NCBI GenBank assembly: GCA_003152555.1
Contig: PMAL01000188.1
Location: 1 to 8,126 of the forward strand
Source of the DNA: Acidimicrobiaceae bacterium
GTDB taxonomy: Bacteria; Actinomycetota; Acidimicrobiia; Acidimicrobiales; RAAP-2
Length of the DNA: 8,126 bases
Direction of reading: 5' to 3'
The notes beneath the pieces were generated by a model. It ran no database searches. It was not told where the DNA came from and worked only from the letters and a program-made list of their open reading frames with translations. Positions within the stretch are counted from its first letter, which is position 1. Each line of letters opens with the position of its first letter. Made by a program: the position numbers and the translations under genes. Shown piece by piece: positions 1 to 6,508 of this stretch.

Positions 1-866
1 CCCGCCTGCCCGACGACGAGACGCTCGCGCGAAATGTCGTCATCCATCGCGCACACCGCATCCCCTACGACCGGGCAGTCGAACTGGGCGGGGGACACCT
101 CGTCGAAGTCGGTAACGTCATCCAGACCTTCGCATGGGAGCTCGAAGCGGCCCTTGACGATCGCGCGGTTGCGGTGGTGTGGGTCGCGGGCAGTCATTTA
201 CCCCAAACAGCGCTGTCGCTCCAAGAGACGGTCGCCATCGCGCATGGCCACGGCGTGCCAGTCATCGTCGACGCCGCGGCGCAGTTACCCCCTGTTGAGA
301 ATTTGTGGTATTTCACTCAGGAGTGCGGCGCGGACGTCGCGCTCTTCAGCGGCGGCAAAGGACTGCGAGGACCCCAGGCCAGCGGACTGGTCATAGGTTC
401 AAAAAAGTTGATTGACGCGATGCGCGCCAATGCGTCTCCGTGGCAGCGACTGGCGAGGGCCATGAAAGTGGGTAAGGAGGAGATCTGCGGGTTGGTCGCG
501 GCGGTTGAGCGTTACGTGGCCCTTGATCACGAGGCGGTTACGCGCGCTCTCACCGAGACGGTCGATGAGTGGGTTACTGGCGTGAACGCACTGGACGGAG
601 TGACCGCTCGCCGCCTCGACGTCAATGAGGCCGGCCAGCCAGTGCCTCGTCTTGAAGTCACGCTCAACGTGGACTTCGCGGCCAGTGACGTGATAACGGA
701 ACTGTGGGAGGGTGACCCCCGGCTCGCGGTCTTGGCCGGTGGGAAACACAACTTCTTCGTCACGCCCGACACGTTGGTTCCCGGAGAAGCCGACCTGGTT
801 CTAGCGCGCCTGCAAACCGCACTACGTTCGATTGGCAAGACCAAGAGTGAGGTTGGAGGCGAGTGA
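1..866 (+). CDS. SelA/DgaE-like PLP-dependent enzyme (5' truncated)
   Basis: The reading frame is open from the window edge (first full codon at position 3) to TGA at 864-866, giving 287 visible residues. Related proteins are usually about 370-390 residues, so roughly the first 90-100 are missing. The visible part has the large-domain pattern of fold-type I PLP enzymes: an NVVIHRAHRIPYDRAVELGG stretch, VIVDAAAQLPP with the cofactor-ring Asp at codon 270-272, and FSGGKGLRGPQASG with the presumed Schiff-base Lys at codon 357-359. These match the selenocysteine synthase-like group that includes D-glucosaminate-6-phosphate ammonia lyase (DgaE), which makes 2-keto-3-deoxygluconate 6-phosphate. A KDPG aldolase later in the operon fits such a role, but the substrate is inferred; other SelA-like lyases or aldolases are possible. 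It is not likely to be true SelA, because the neighbours are all sugar enzymes. It overlaps the next gene by 1 nt. Confidence 0.8.
   Translation, partial: RLPDDETLARNVVIHRAHRIPYDRAVELGGGHLVEVGNVIQTFAWELEAALDDRAVAVVWVAGSHLPQTALSLQETVAIAHGHGVPVIVDAAAQLPPVENLWYFTQECGADVALFSGGKGLRGPQASGLVIGSKKLIDAMRANASPWQRLARAMKVGKEEICGLVAAVERYVALDHEAVTRALTETVDEWVTGVNALDGVTARRLDVNEAGQPVPRLEVTLNVDFAASDVITELWEGDPRLAVLAGGKHNFFVTPDTLVPGEADLVLARLQTALRSIGKTKSEVGGE
855..859 (+). promoter_or_regulatory. Ribosome binding site deciding the SDR start
   Basis: A GGAGG core lies 6 nt before ATG 866 but only 3 nt before the alternative in-frame GTG at 863. This favours ATG 866 as the SDR start, giving a TGATG stop/start overlap with the preceding gene and suggesting translational coupling. 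Confidence 0.65.
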
Positions 867-1669
867 TGTGGAATGAATTCTTTACGGATAAGACCGTGGT
901 CATTGCGGGTGGTTCGACGGGGATCGGGTCCGCCTCCGCTGCGGGATTCGCCCGCGCGGGGGCCAACGTCGTCATCACCGACGTGGCCGATGAGGTTGGC
1001 TGGGCACTAGTGAAGACACTCAACGATGAGGGTGGTCGCGTCCAGTACCAACACTGCGACGTGAGCAGTGAGGACGATGTCAAGCGGGTCTTCAGTTGGG
1101 TTCAGTCAACGTTCGGGTCGTTGGATGTGGTTCATGCCAACGCGGGAATTGAATGGACCAAGGACGTGCGGCACACGACCTTGGTGCAGTGGCAACACGT
1201 GGTCGACGTGAACTTGACGGGAGTGTTCTTGGTCACGCGCGCCGCGATGCTGACGATGTGTGATCGAAGGTCTGGCGCAATCGTGGTCACATCGTCGCCC
1301 CACGCCCTTGCGACCGTGCCCGATTCGGGTGCCTACGCTGCGTCCAAGGGTGGAGCGCATGCGTTGGTGCGTTCTCTCTCGCTCGAGGGCGCACCATATG
1401 GCGTACGCGTGAACGGCATAGTGCCCGGGACAATCGACACCCCAATGGTTCGTCGCGAAGCCCAAGCGGCCGCTAACCCCGAACGCCAAATGGAATTGAT
1501 GGCCGGCACGCATCCACTGAATCGCCTGGGCCAACCCGAAGAAGTTGCCAACGTGGCGCTCTTTCTCGCGTCACCGCTGGCCAGCTTCATGACCGGTTCG
1601 CTGGTGTCCGTGGACGGGGGACTGATGGCCGGCTTGCCGTCGGGCCCGCCGCTCAGTTACAACAACTAA
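866..1669 (+). CDS. Short-chain dehydrogenase/reductase, probable sugar dehydrogenase
   Basis: This 267-residue protein is a classical SDR, usually a cytosolic NAD(P)-dependent oxidoreductase. The Rossmann glycine motif is GGSTGIG at residues 15-21, with Ala instead of the common Thr just before it. Asp39 at the end of the second strand suggests preference for NAD+ over NADP+. HCDV (63-66) and NAG (92-94) are present, and the catalytic tetrad is Asn116, Ser144, Tyr157 and Lys161 (YAASK). The late GTIDTPM segment and the GSLVSVDGG C-terminal region are typical. ATG 866 is preferred to GTG 863 because of the GGAGG spacing. In this operon the likely job is oxidising an aldose, or a hydroxyl of a sugar acid, to the lactone or keto form. 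SDRs are very diverse, so the exact substrate is unknown. Confidence 0.88.
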   Translation: MWNEFFTDKTVVIAGGSTGIGSASAAGFARAGANVVITDVADEVGWALVKTLNDEGGRVQYQHCDVSSEDDVKRVFSWVQSTFGSLDVVHANAGIEWTKDVRHTTLVQWQHVVDVNLTGVFLVTRAAMLTMCDRRSGAIVVTSSPHALATVPDSGAYAASKGGAHALVRSLSLEGAPYGVRVNGIVPGTIDTPMVRREAQAAANPERQMELMAGTHPLNRLGQPEEVANVALFLASPLASFMTGSLVSVDGGLMAGLPSGPPLSYNN

Positions 1670-1683
1670 CGAATATGAGACGA

Positions 1684-1689
1684 AAGGAG
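1684..1689 (+). promoter_or_regulatory. Ribosome binding site for the GTG-initiated dehydratase gene
   Basis: AAGGAG ends 5 nt before GTG 1695. It is a good Shine-Dalgarno match and supports the GTG start, which yields the family-typical N-terminus MKIVNAEI. Confidence 0.7.
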
Positions 1690-1694
1690 CGGCC

Positions 1695-2837
1695 GTGAAG
1701 ATCGTGAACGCAGAGATCACCGCGGCCAACGTCGCCTACGTGCACCGTGAAGTCAGCTCCCAGGTGCAGCGCGATGGGGTGACGGCTGGCATCGTGCGTC
1801 TCGAAACGGACGATGGACTGGTGGGGTGGGGTGAATCCTGTAGCGGTGCCGACATGGAGTCGGTGCTTGCGAGTGCGCGCGCGATGACGCCGTTCATCCT
1901 TGGCAACGATCCCTGGCGGGGCGAAGAAATGAAACGCGACGCCTGGTACCGAGGTCTCTGGCAGTTTCGAGAACCAACAGGAAATTTTGCCTGGGCCGGA
2001 CTGGACATGGCGATGCTGGATCTCTGCGGCAAGCAGGCTGGCGTTCCGGTGCACGCGCTCCTGGGAGGCGCGTTACGCGAGAGCGTCGATTACTTCTGGT
2101 ACTTGAGCGGTGATGACCTTGAAGAATTGATTGCGTACGCGCAGGTGGGGCTTGATCGCGGGTACACGACGTTCTACATGAAAGTCGGCCTCGACGACGC
2201 CGCTGACATCGAGCGCGTGCGCGCCGTTCGCTCCTTCATCAGTGATGACTATCGCCTGCGAATTGACGCGAACGGGGCGTGGAGCATGGCCCAAGCGCGA
2301 CGTCAACTGGAAGAACTTCAGGACGTGCACCTCGACTTTGTCGAGCAACCGGTGCGCCAGGTACCGCGCGACCTGCTTCGCGACCTGCGTCAGATGGTCA
2401 CGACACCTGTTGCGGCTAACGAGGGGCTCTGGAGTGAAGAGCAGGCTCGCGAGCGAATTGAAGCGCGGGTTGCCGACGTGTACTGCTTCAGCCCCTACTG
2501 GGTCGGTTCACTTCGCGGGTTCCAACGCCTCGGCTACCTCGTCTACGAACACGGGGCGCAGGTCTGCAAGCACACGCACGGCGAGTTGGGTATCGCCGCG
2601 ACGGCGGCCCACCACGTGATGTTGACGTTGCCCTCAATTGTCGAGGGCAACCAACAGACCGCGGCGCACATGGTGGGCGACGTGCTCAGCGAGCGACTTC
2701 CAATTGTTGACGGTCCAACGTGGGGGACTCCGACGCATCCCGGTCTTGGCATCACCATCGACGAGAGCGCTTTTGACGACGCGGCGCAGAACTACCAACG
2801 AGACGGGCAGTTCTTGCCCTATTTGATGACGAAGTAA
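1695..2837 (+). CDS. Enolase-superfamily (MR/MLE type) sugar-acid dehydratase candidate
   Basis: The 380-residue protein has the two-domain layout of the mandelate racemase/muconate lactonizing branch: an N-terminal capping domain (about 1-125, including GLVGWGES at 41-48 and LDMAMLDLCGK at 103-113) and a TIM-barrel domain. The three Mg2+ ligands appear to be Asp191 (RIDANGAW), Glu217 (FVEQP) and Glu243 (AANEGLW). Lys163 in YMKVG corresponds to the second Lys of the usual KxK motif, whose first Lys is Tyr161 here. His293 or His295 (KHTHGE) is in place for the barrel-end general acid/base. The partner Asp of MR-type dyads seems absent, with Ser266 aligned there. In family members such proteins dehydrate aldonates or aldarates to 2-keto-3-deoxy acids; cycloisomerase or epimerase activity is also possible. 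The kinase and KDPG aldolase downstream favour aldonate dehydration. The gene starts 25 nt after the SDR stop. Confidence 0.85.
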   Translation: MKIVNAEITAANVAYVHREVSSQVQRDGVTAGIVRLETDDGLVGWGESCSGADMESVLASARAMTPFILGNDPWRGEEMKRDAWYRGLWQFREPTGNFAWAGLDMAMLDLCGKQAGVPVHALLGGALRESVDYFWYLSGDDLEELIAYAQVGLDRGYTTFYMKVGLDDAADIERVRAVRSFISDDYRLRIDANGAWSMAQARRQLEELQDVHLDFVEQPVRQVPRDLLRDLRQMVTTPVAANEGLWSEEQARERIEARVADVYCFSPYWVGSLRGFQRLGYLVYEHGAQVCKHTHGELGIAATAAHHVMLTLPSIVEGNQQTAAHMVGDVLSERLPIVDGPTWGTPTHPGLGITIDESAFDDAAQNYQRDGQFLPYLMTK

Positions 2838-2843
2838 GCGAAT

Positions 2844-3758
2844 ATGCCACTCGCGCCCGACCGTGATGAAGTCATTGAGATATCCAGTGACGCGCTCAGC
2901 GTGGCGGTGCGTGCCCGTCGGGGTGCCCGGGTGACGAGTGTGCTCAGTCGTTATGACAACCGAGAGTGGCTGCGCCAAGCGCGAGGCGACTCAGAGCGTT
3001 CAGTACTTCCGTATGGAGCAGTCTTCACCGACAGCGATCACTTTGGCTGGGACGAGATATTTCCCACCGTCGATCCCTGTCTTTTCCCAACCGAGCCCTT
3101 TCTTGGCGCTTTAGTACCGGATCACGGGGAGCTATGGCAACTCGAGTGGGACGTGATGGACAGTTCTCCTTCCGCGGTGCACCAGCGGGTTTCGAGCGAT
3201 CGATTTAACTACACATTTGACCGTCGACTTCGCGTCACCGACGCCACGTTGCGTTGTGATTACGAGTGCGTCGTTGATTCGGACGTGGCCGTACCCCTGC
3301 TGTGGGTGCTGCACCCGCAGTTCGACATGCACGTTGGCTCGCGCGTCACACTGGCCCGCGAATACGAGACTGTGCTCGACACCACTGACGCAGCTTCGGT
3401 GCGCGAAGTGAGCTGGTTGGGAAACTTAGAAGTTGAGCGTGACGTGCTCGAAGGCGGTGATCGCATGATCTATCTCCAACGCGACGAAGAGGCCGATACG
3501 GCCACCATCACCGACCTCTCAGGATCGTTCTTGACGTTGTCGTGGGATCACCAGTTCGCGCCCTATTTTGGGCTCTGGCTGGATCGCGGTCGATATACGC
3601 AAGGTTCCGTGGTTGCTTTAGAGCCGACGAATGGATTCTTTGACGATCTTGCTCGAGCACACGGCGACAAGTCAATTCGTTACTTTGAGCCAGGAGTACC
3701 CACGTCCTGGTGGGTGGAAATTACCGTGGGGGGAGACGCGCCGTGGAAGAGTTCGTAG
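2844..3758 (+). CDS. Aldose 1-epimerase-like (galactose mutarotase fold) protein
   Basis: This 304-residue protein resembles the galactose mutarotase-like beta-sandwich family, which interconverts alpha and beta anomers of aldoses. Recognisable segments are GWDEIFPTVDPC (68-79), PDHGELW (92-98) with His94, LLWVLHPQFD with His157, and VALEPTNG with Glu260. The two His and the late Glu are at positions expected for sugar binding and acid/base catalysis, by pattern rather than by alignment. The length is normal. ATG 2844 begins 6 nt after the dehydratase stop; no strong Shine-Dalgarno precedes it, so translational coupling is likely. The C-terminus overlaps the next gene by 16 nt. In this pathway it could supply the anomer that the SDR oxidises. 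A hexose-6-phosphate or uronate mutarotase role is an alternative. Confidence 0.8.
   Translation: MPLAPDRDEVIEISSDALSVAVRARRGARVTSVLSRYDNREWLRQARGDSERSVLPYGAVFTDSDHFGWDEIFPTVDPCLFPTEPFLGALVPDHGELWQLEWDVMDSSPSAVHQRVSSDRFNYTFDRRLRVTDATLRCDYECVVDSDVAVPLLWVLHPQFDMHVGSRVTLAREYETVLDTTDAASVREVSWLGNLEVERDVLEGGDRMIYLQRDEEADTATITDLSGSFLTLSWDHQFAPYFGLWLDRGRYTQGSVVALEPTNGFFDDLARAHGDKSIRYFEPGVPTSWWVEITVGGDAPWKSS
3728..3734 (+). promoter_or_regulatory. Ribosome binding site inside the epimerase gene
   Basis: A GGGGGGA run lies 8 nt before GTG 3743. It supports that start rather than the earlier in-frame ATG at 3710, which would lie deeper in the epimerase gene and add 11 residues not expected for an SMP-30 protein. 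Confidence 0.5.
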
Positions 3759-5686
3759 CCACACCGTGCAACACGGAACTGTTTGAACTCGGTGAATGCT
3801 GTCGTTGGGACGACGTTCGAGGCGAGTTGTATTGGCTTGATGTCCCGACCGGGCGATTCTTTCGTGCTCGAGCGGATGGAAACCAAGTGGACGTCCAGAA
3901 AATGTACGAGTTGCCCGGTTGGATAACTGCGGTGGCACCAATGGCACACCGCGCCCAAGGTTGGATCGTGGGACTCGACCAGTCCATCTACCAACTAGAC
4001 GAGTCCGGAGAGCGCAAGGAGCTGGCGAGCCCTGAAGCCCATCAGGCCCCAGAGGTGCGGATGAACGACGGTACCGCCGATCCGTGGGGGCGCTTCTGGA
4101 TTGGTTCAATGGCCTTTAGTGCGGAAGAGGGCCGGGGGAGCCTCTACCGATTCCACGAGTCTTGCGGAGTACAGACCGTTTTGTCCAATGTCACCATCTC
4201 CAACGGAATTGGATGGAGTAACGATCTGCGGACCATGTACTACGTCGACAGTGGACCGGGCACGGTGTACGCCTTTGACGTGGATGAACACGGTGACGTT
4301 TCCGAGCAACGCGTCTTCATCCAATTTGACGTTGTCAACGAGGGAACGGCCGATGGCCTGTGCATGGACCAAGAGGGTGCGTTGTGGCTGGCCGTATGGG
4401 GTGGGTACGAGGTTCGCCGCTATTCGCCCACCGGTGAGCAACTTGCTCGCGTCCGGATCTCGACGGCCCAGCCGTCGTGTTGCACAATCGGCGGAGCGAA
4501 CGGCACGACGCTCTACATCACGACCGCACGCGAAGATATGAGCGAAGAGCAACTTGCAAAAGAATCGGATGCCGGCCGACTGTTCGCGGTCGATGTCGGC
4601 GTCGCAGGTAGGCCACTGCTGGCGTACCGACCGACGTTGGATCCTGATGCGTGGAAACACGAAATTGACGATTCCTTCAAGAATTGGAGAAAAGTGAAAG
4701 AGAATACGAAGGAGGCGCCGCTGCTCGTCGCATTTGGAGAGGCGATGATCCGTCTCAGCGCGCCGGAGCGGGCGCCGCTGCGTTTTTCCAAAGAACTCAC
4801 CGTCGGAGTGGCCGGCTCGGAGCTCAACGTGCTCGTCACGGCGAGCGCACTCGGTCTGCGAACACGTTGGCTAACGCGCCTGCCGGCGAATGAATTGGGC
4901 CGGATGATACGTCGTCATGCCTCTTCCAATGAAGTGGAAGTGGTTGCAAGTGATGAGCTTGGCGCGCGTGCCGGGCTATTTTTCTACGAGTTCGGCGTTC
5001 CACCACGGCCATCCAACGTGATCTACGACCGCGATAATTCTGCGACGAGTCACGTCGATGCTGATGAGTTCGATTGGGAAGCCGTCTTGAGCGACGCTCG
5101 TGGCGCTCACGTGACGGGGATCACGTGCGCGCTCGGCAAAGGTCCATTGGAGGCGACGCTCGCTTTTCTTCAGAGCGCGAAGTCCCTCGGCGTCACGACA
5201 AGCTTCGACATGAACTATCGCTCGCAGTTGTGGGAGATTGACGAAGCCCGTTCGGCGTACTTCGCGATACTTCCCTTGGTCGACACCCTTTTTCTGGCCC
5301 CGAGTGACCTCACGTTGTTGTTGGATCAGCGAATCGCGACGGACGACATGGCGTCGACGGTAAAGAAGCAGTTTGACATTTCCACCTTGGTGATTAGAGA
5401 ACGTCAGGCGCTCTCTGGCGACGAGTTGAGTGTCTGCGTGCGTGTCTTCGGTGACAATGAGAGCACCGCCGAAGCGAGTGGTGTCGTCGTCGACGAAATT
5501 GGCGCCGGCGACGCAGCGGCCGGAGCATTCCTATCGTCAATGTTGAGCGGCGGATCGAATCGCACGAGCACCGAGCGGGCCGCGAGAGCGTACGCGCGAA
5601 TGTTGACGATTCCCGGTGACGCATGGGCAGGATCGCTGCACGATCTCACGGACGGTTACGTCGTGTCGCGGACGGTCGTGCGTTAG
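3743..5686 (+). CDS. SMP-30/gluconolactonase fused to PfkB-type KDG kinase
   Basis: One open frame of 647 codons encodes two enzymes. Residues 1 to about 297 form an SMP-30/gluconolactonase-type beta-propeller, which hydrolyses aldonolactones with a divalent metal. The predicted metal ligands are Glu18 (LGEC), Asn154 (SNGIGWSND) and Asp204 (ADGLCMD); Arg106 and Asn108 (RMNDG) probably contact substrate. A polar, lysine-rich linker (about 298-324) leads into a ribokinase/PfkB domain (325-647) resembling 2-keto-3-deoxygluconate kinase. That domain opens with LLVAFGEAMIRLS, has GSELN and FDMNYRSQLW, and ends with DEIGAGDAAAGAF, whose Asp590 is the expected catalytic base. The kinase would make KDPG for the aldolase encoded 2 nt downstream. 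GTG 3743 is chosen for its purine-rich RBS and SMP-30 N-terminus. The join is one base away from a normal split gene pair (see findings), so the fusion could be real or an indel effect. Confidence 0.85.
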   Translation: MEEFVATPCNTELFELGECCRWDDVRGELYWLDVPTGRFFRARADGNQVDVQKMYELPGWITAVAPMAHRAQGWIVGLDQSIYQLDESGERKELASPEAHQAPEVRMNDGTADPWGRFWIGSMAFSAEEGRGSLYRFHESCGVQTVLSNVTISNGIGWSNDLRTMYYVDSGPGTVYAFDVDEHGDVSEQRVFIQFDVVNEGTADGLCMDQEGALWLAVWGGYEVRRYSPTGEQLARVRISTAQPSCCTIGGANGTTLYITTAREDMSEEQLAKESDAGRLFAVDVGVAGRPLLAYRPTLDPDAWKHEIDDSFKNWRKVKENTKEAPLLVAFGEAMIRLSAPERAPLRFSKELTVGVAGSELNVLVTASALGLRTRWLTRLPANELGRMIRRHASSNEVEVVASDELGARAGLFFYEFGVPPRPSNVIYDRDNSATSHVDADEFDWEAVLSDARGAHVTGITCALGKGPLEATLAFLQSAKSLGVTTSFDMNYRSQLWEIDEARSAYFAILPLVDTLFLAPSDLTLLLDQRIATDDMASTVKKQFDISTLVIRERQALSGDELSVCVRVFGDNESTAEASGVVVDEIGAGDAAAGAFLSSMLSGGSNRTSTERAARAYARMLTIPGDAWAGSLHDLTDGYVVSRTVVR

Positions 5687-5688
5687 CT

Positions 5689-6321
5689 ATGGCGAGTCTC
5701 GACGAACTGGAATCCGCACTTGATCGCGAGCGATTGGTCGCCATAGTGCGGTTGAGTGACCACACGAACGTGCTCAACATCGTCGAGACGCTCTGCGATG
5801 CGGGCGTCAAGTTCTTGGAGATCACCGTCGAGCGTCCGGAGGGATTTAACTCGCTAGGTCGTGTGGTTGAGGCAATCGCAGATCGAGCGACGGTTGGCGC
5901 GGGCACGGTTCTTTCGGTCGAAAGCGTGCGGCGTGTTCGCGAACTGGGTGCCCAATTCGTTGTCACACCTAACACTGATCCCGCCGTCATCGCGGCGTGC
6001 CACGAAGACAATCTTCTGGCCATTCCCGGTGCCTTTACCGCGACCGAGGTTGCCTCGGCGACGGCGGCTGGCGCGCGATTCGTGAAGTTGTTCCCGGCGA
6101 ACGTTGGTGTGCCCTACCTGCAAGCACTTCGCGGACCGTTCCCTCGAGTCAAGTTCGTGCCCACCGGTGGTGTGAACAATGAAAACGCTGCGTCGTGGCT
6201 CGAAGCGGGTGCGAGCGCAGTAGCGGTGGGTTCGAGTTTGGTTCCACTGTCGGGTGAACTGGACGGACTCTTGTCTCGCGCGCAACTCGCCGTCATGATC
6301 GCGACAGGGTCTAATGCGTAG
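5689..6321 (+). CDS. eda: KDPG aldolase (2-keto-3-deoxy-6-phosphogluconate aldolase)
   Basis: This 210-residue class I aldolase cleaves 2-keto-3-deoxy-6-phosphogluconate, or its galactonate epimer, to pyruvate and glyceraldehyde 3-phosphate in the cytosol. The Schiff-base Lys is Lys133 in RFVKLFPAN and the catalytic Glu is Glu44 in EITVERP. Other family segments are VAIVRL (17-22), VGAGTVL (69-75), TPNTDP (93-98), IPGAFTATE (112-120) and the phosphate-binding VPTGGVN. Length and spacing are standard. ATG 5689 starts 2 nt after the kinase stop with no clear Shine-Dalgarno, so coupling to the kinase is likely; the upstream in-frame ATG at 5623 would add 22 arginine-rich residues inside the kinase gene and is rejected. 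KDPG and KDPGal aldolases cannot be told apart here. Confidence 0.93.
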   Translation: MASLDELESALDRERLVAIVRLSDHTNVLNIVETLCDAGVKFLEITVERPEGFNSLGRVVEAIADRATVGAGTVLSVESVRRVRELGAQFVVTPNTDPAVIAACHEDNLLAIPGAFTATEVASATAAGARFVKLFPANVGVPYLQALRGPFPRVKFVPTGGVNNENAASWLEAGASAVAVGSSLVPLSGELDGLLSRAQLAVMIATGSNA

Positions 6322-6508
6322 ATCCTTGCATCGCTGTCATCGTCACGGTCGAAAGGGTCGTGCGTTGCAATTTCCAGAACACCAATCAAAAAAACGGTCG
6401 CACATTATGATTAGATCAGTGTTCGCACGGTCCGAGTTGCTGAGCGCCGCGACTTTGAAATGCATTCGAAAGATTGAGCACCACACGAGAGGAAAGTCTT
6501 AACTGGTC
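6322..6508 (+). other. Intergenic spacer between aldolase and ABC ATPase
   Basis: This 187-nt gap holds no convincing gene. A weak hairpin (stem 6344-6350 with 6356-6362, loop GAAAG, two G-T pairs) follows the aldolase stop but lacks a T tract. A more AT-rich part (about 6381-6420) has an A7 run at 6388-6394 and a TATGAT at 6406-6411 that could be a -10 element, but no good -35 lies 16-18 nt upstream. A purine-rich AGAGGAAAG (6488-6496) sits 12 nt before the ATPase ATG and could be a distal RBS. The ATPase may therefore have its own promoter, but the evidence is thin. Confidence 0.4.

Noticed and set aside
399..749. Long antisense frames such as 399-749, 1106-1534 and 4106-4660 on the - strand
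   Set aside because: They lie opposite strongly supported + strand genes, lack family motifs and are explained by GC-rich codon usage.
3710..3742. Upstream ATG 3710 as the start of the lactonase-kinase ORF
   Set aside because: It would lie deeper in the epimerase gene and add a glycine/arginine-rich leader not typical of SMP-30 proteins; GTG 3743 has a better RBS.
866..6321. Sulfoquinovose (sulfo-Entner-Doudoroff) gene cluster
   Set aside because: Mutarotase, SDR, lactonase and aldolase fit, but a KDG kinase is unnecessary in that pathway, the dehydratase there is of the IlvD/EDD type, and no sulfolactaldehyde dehydrogenase or sulfoquinovosidase is visible.
6344..6362. Hairpin after the aldolase gene as a transcription terminator
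   Set aside because: The 7-bp stem includes two G-T pairs and no T tract follows, so it is too weak to call a terminator.
5674..6366. Exact 11-bp repeat GGTCGTGCGTT at 5674-5684 and 6356-6366, near the starts and ends of the aldolase gene
   Set aside because: Several 11-bp repeats are expected by chance in a window of this size, and the flanks do not match.
6398..6428. Direct repeat TCGCAC (6398-6403 and 6423-6428) flanking the TATGAT element
   Set aside because: Six matching bases are too few in GC-rich DNA to call an operator pair.
6314..6502. 62-codon frame between the aldolase and the ATPase
   Set aside because: It is rich in Arg and His, has no RBS, overlaps the end of the aldolase gene and shows no family pattern; most likely chance.
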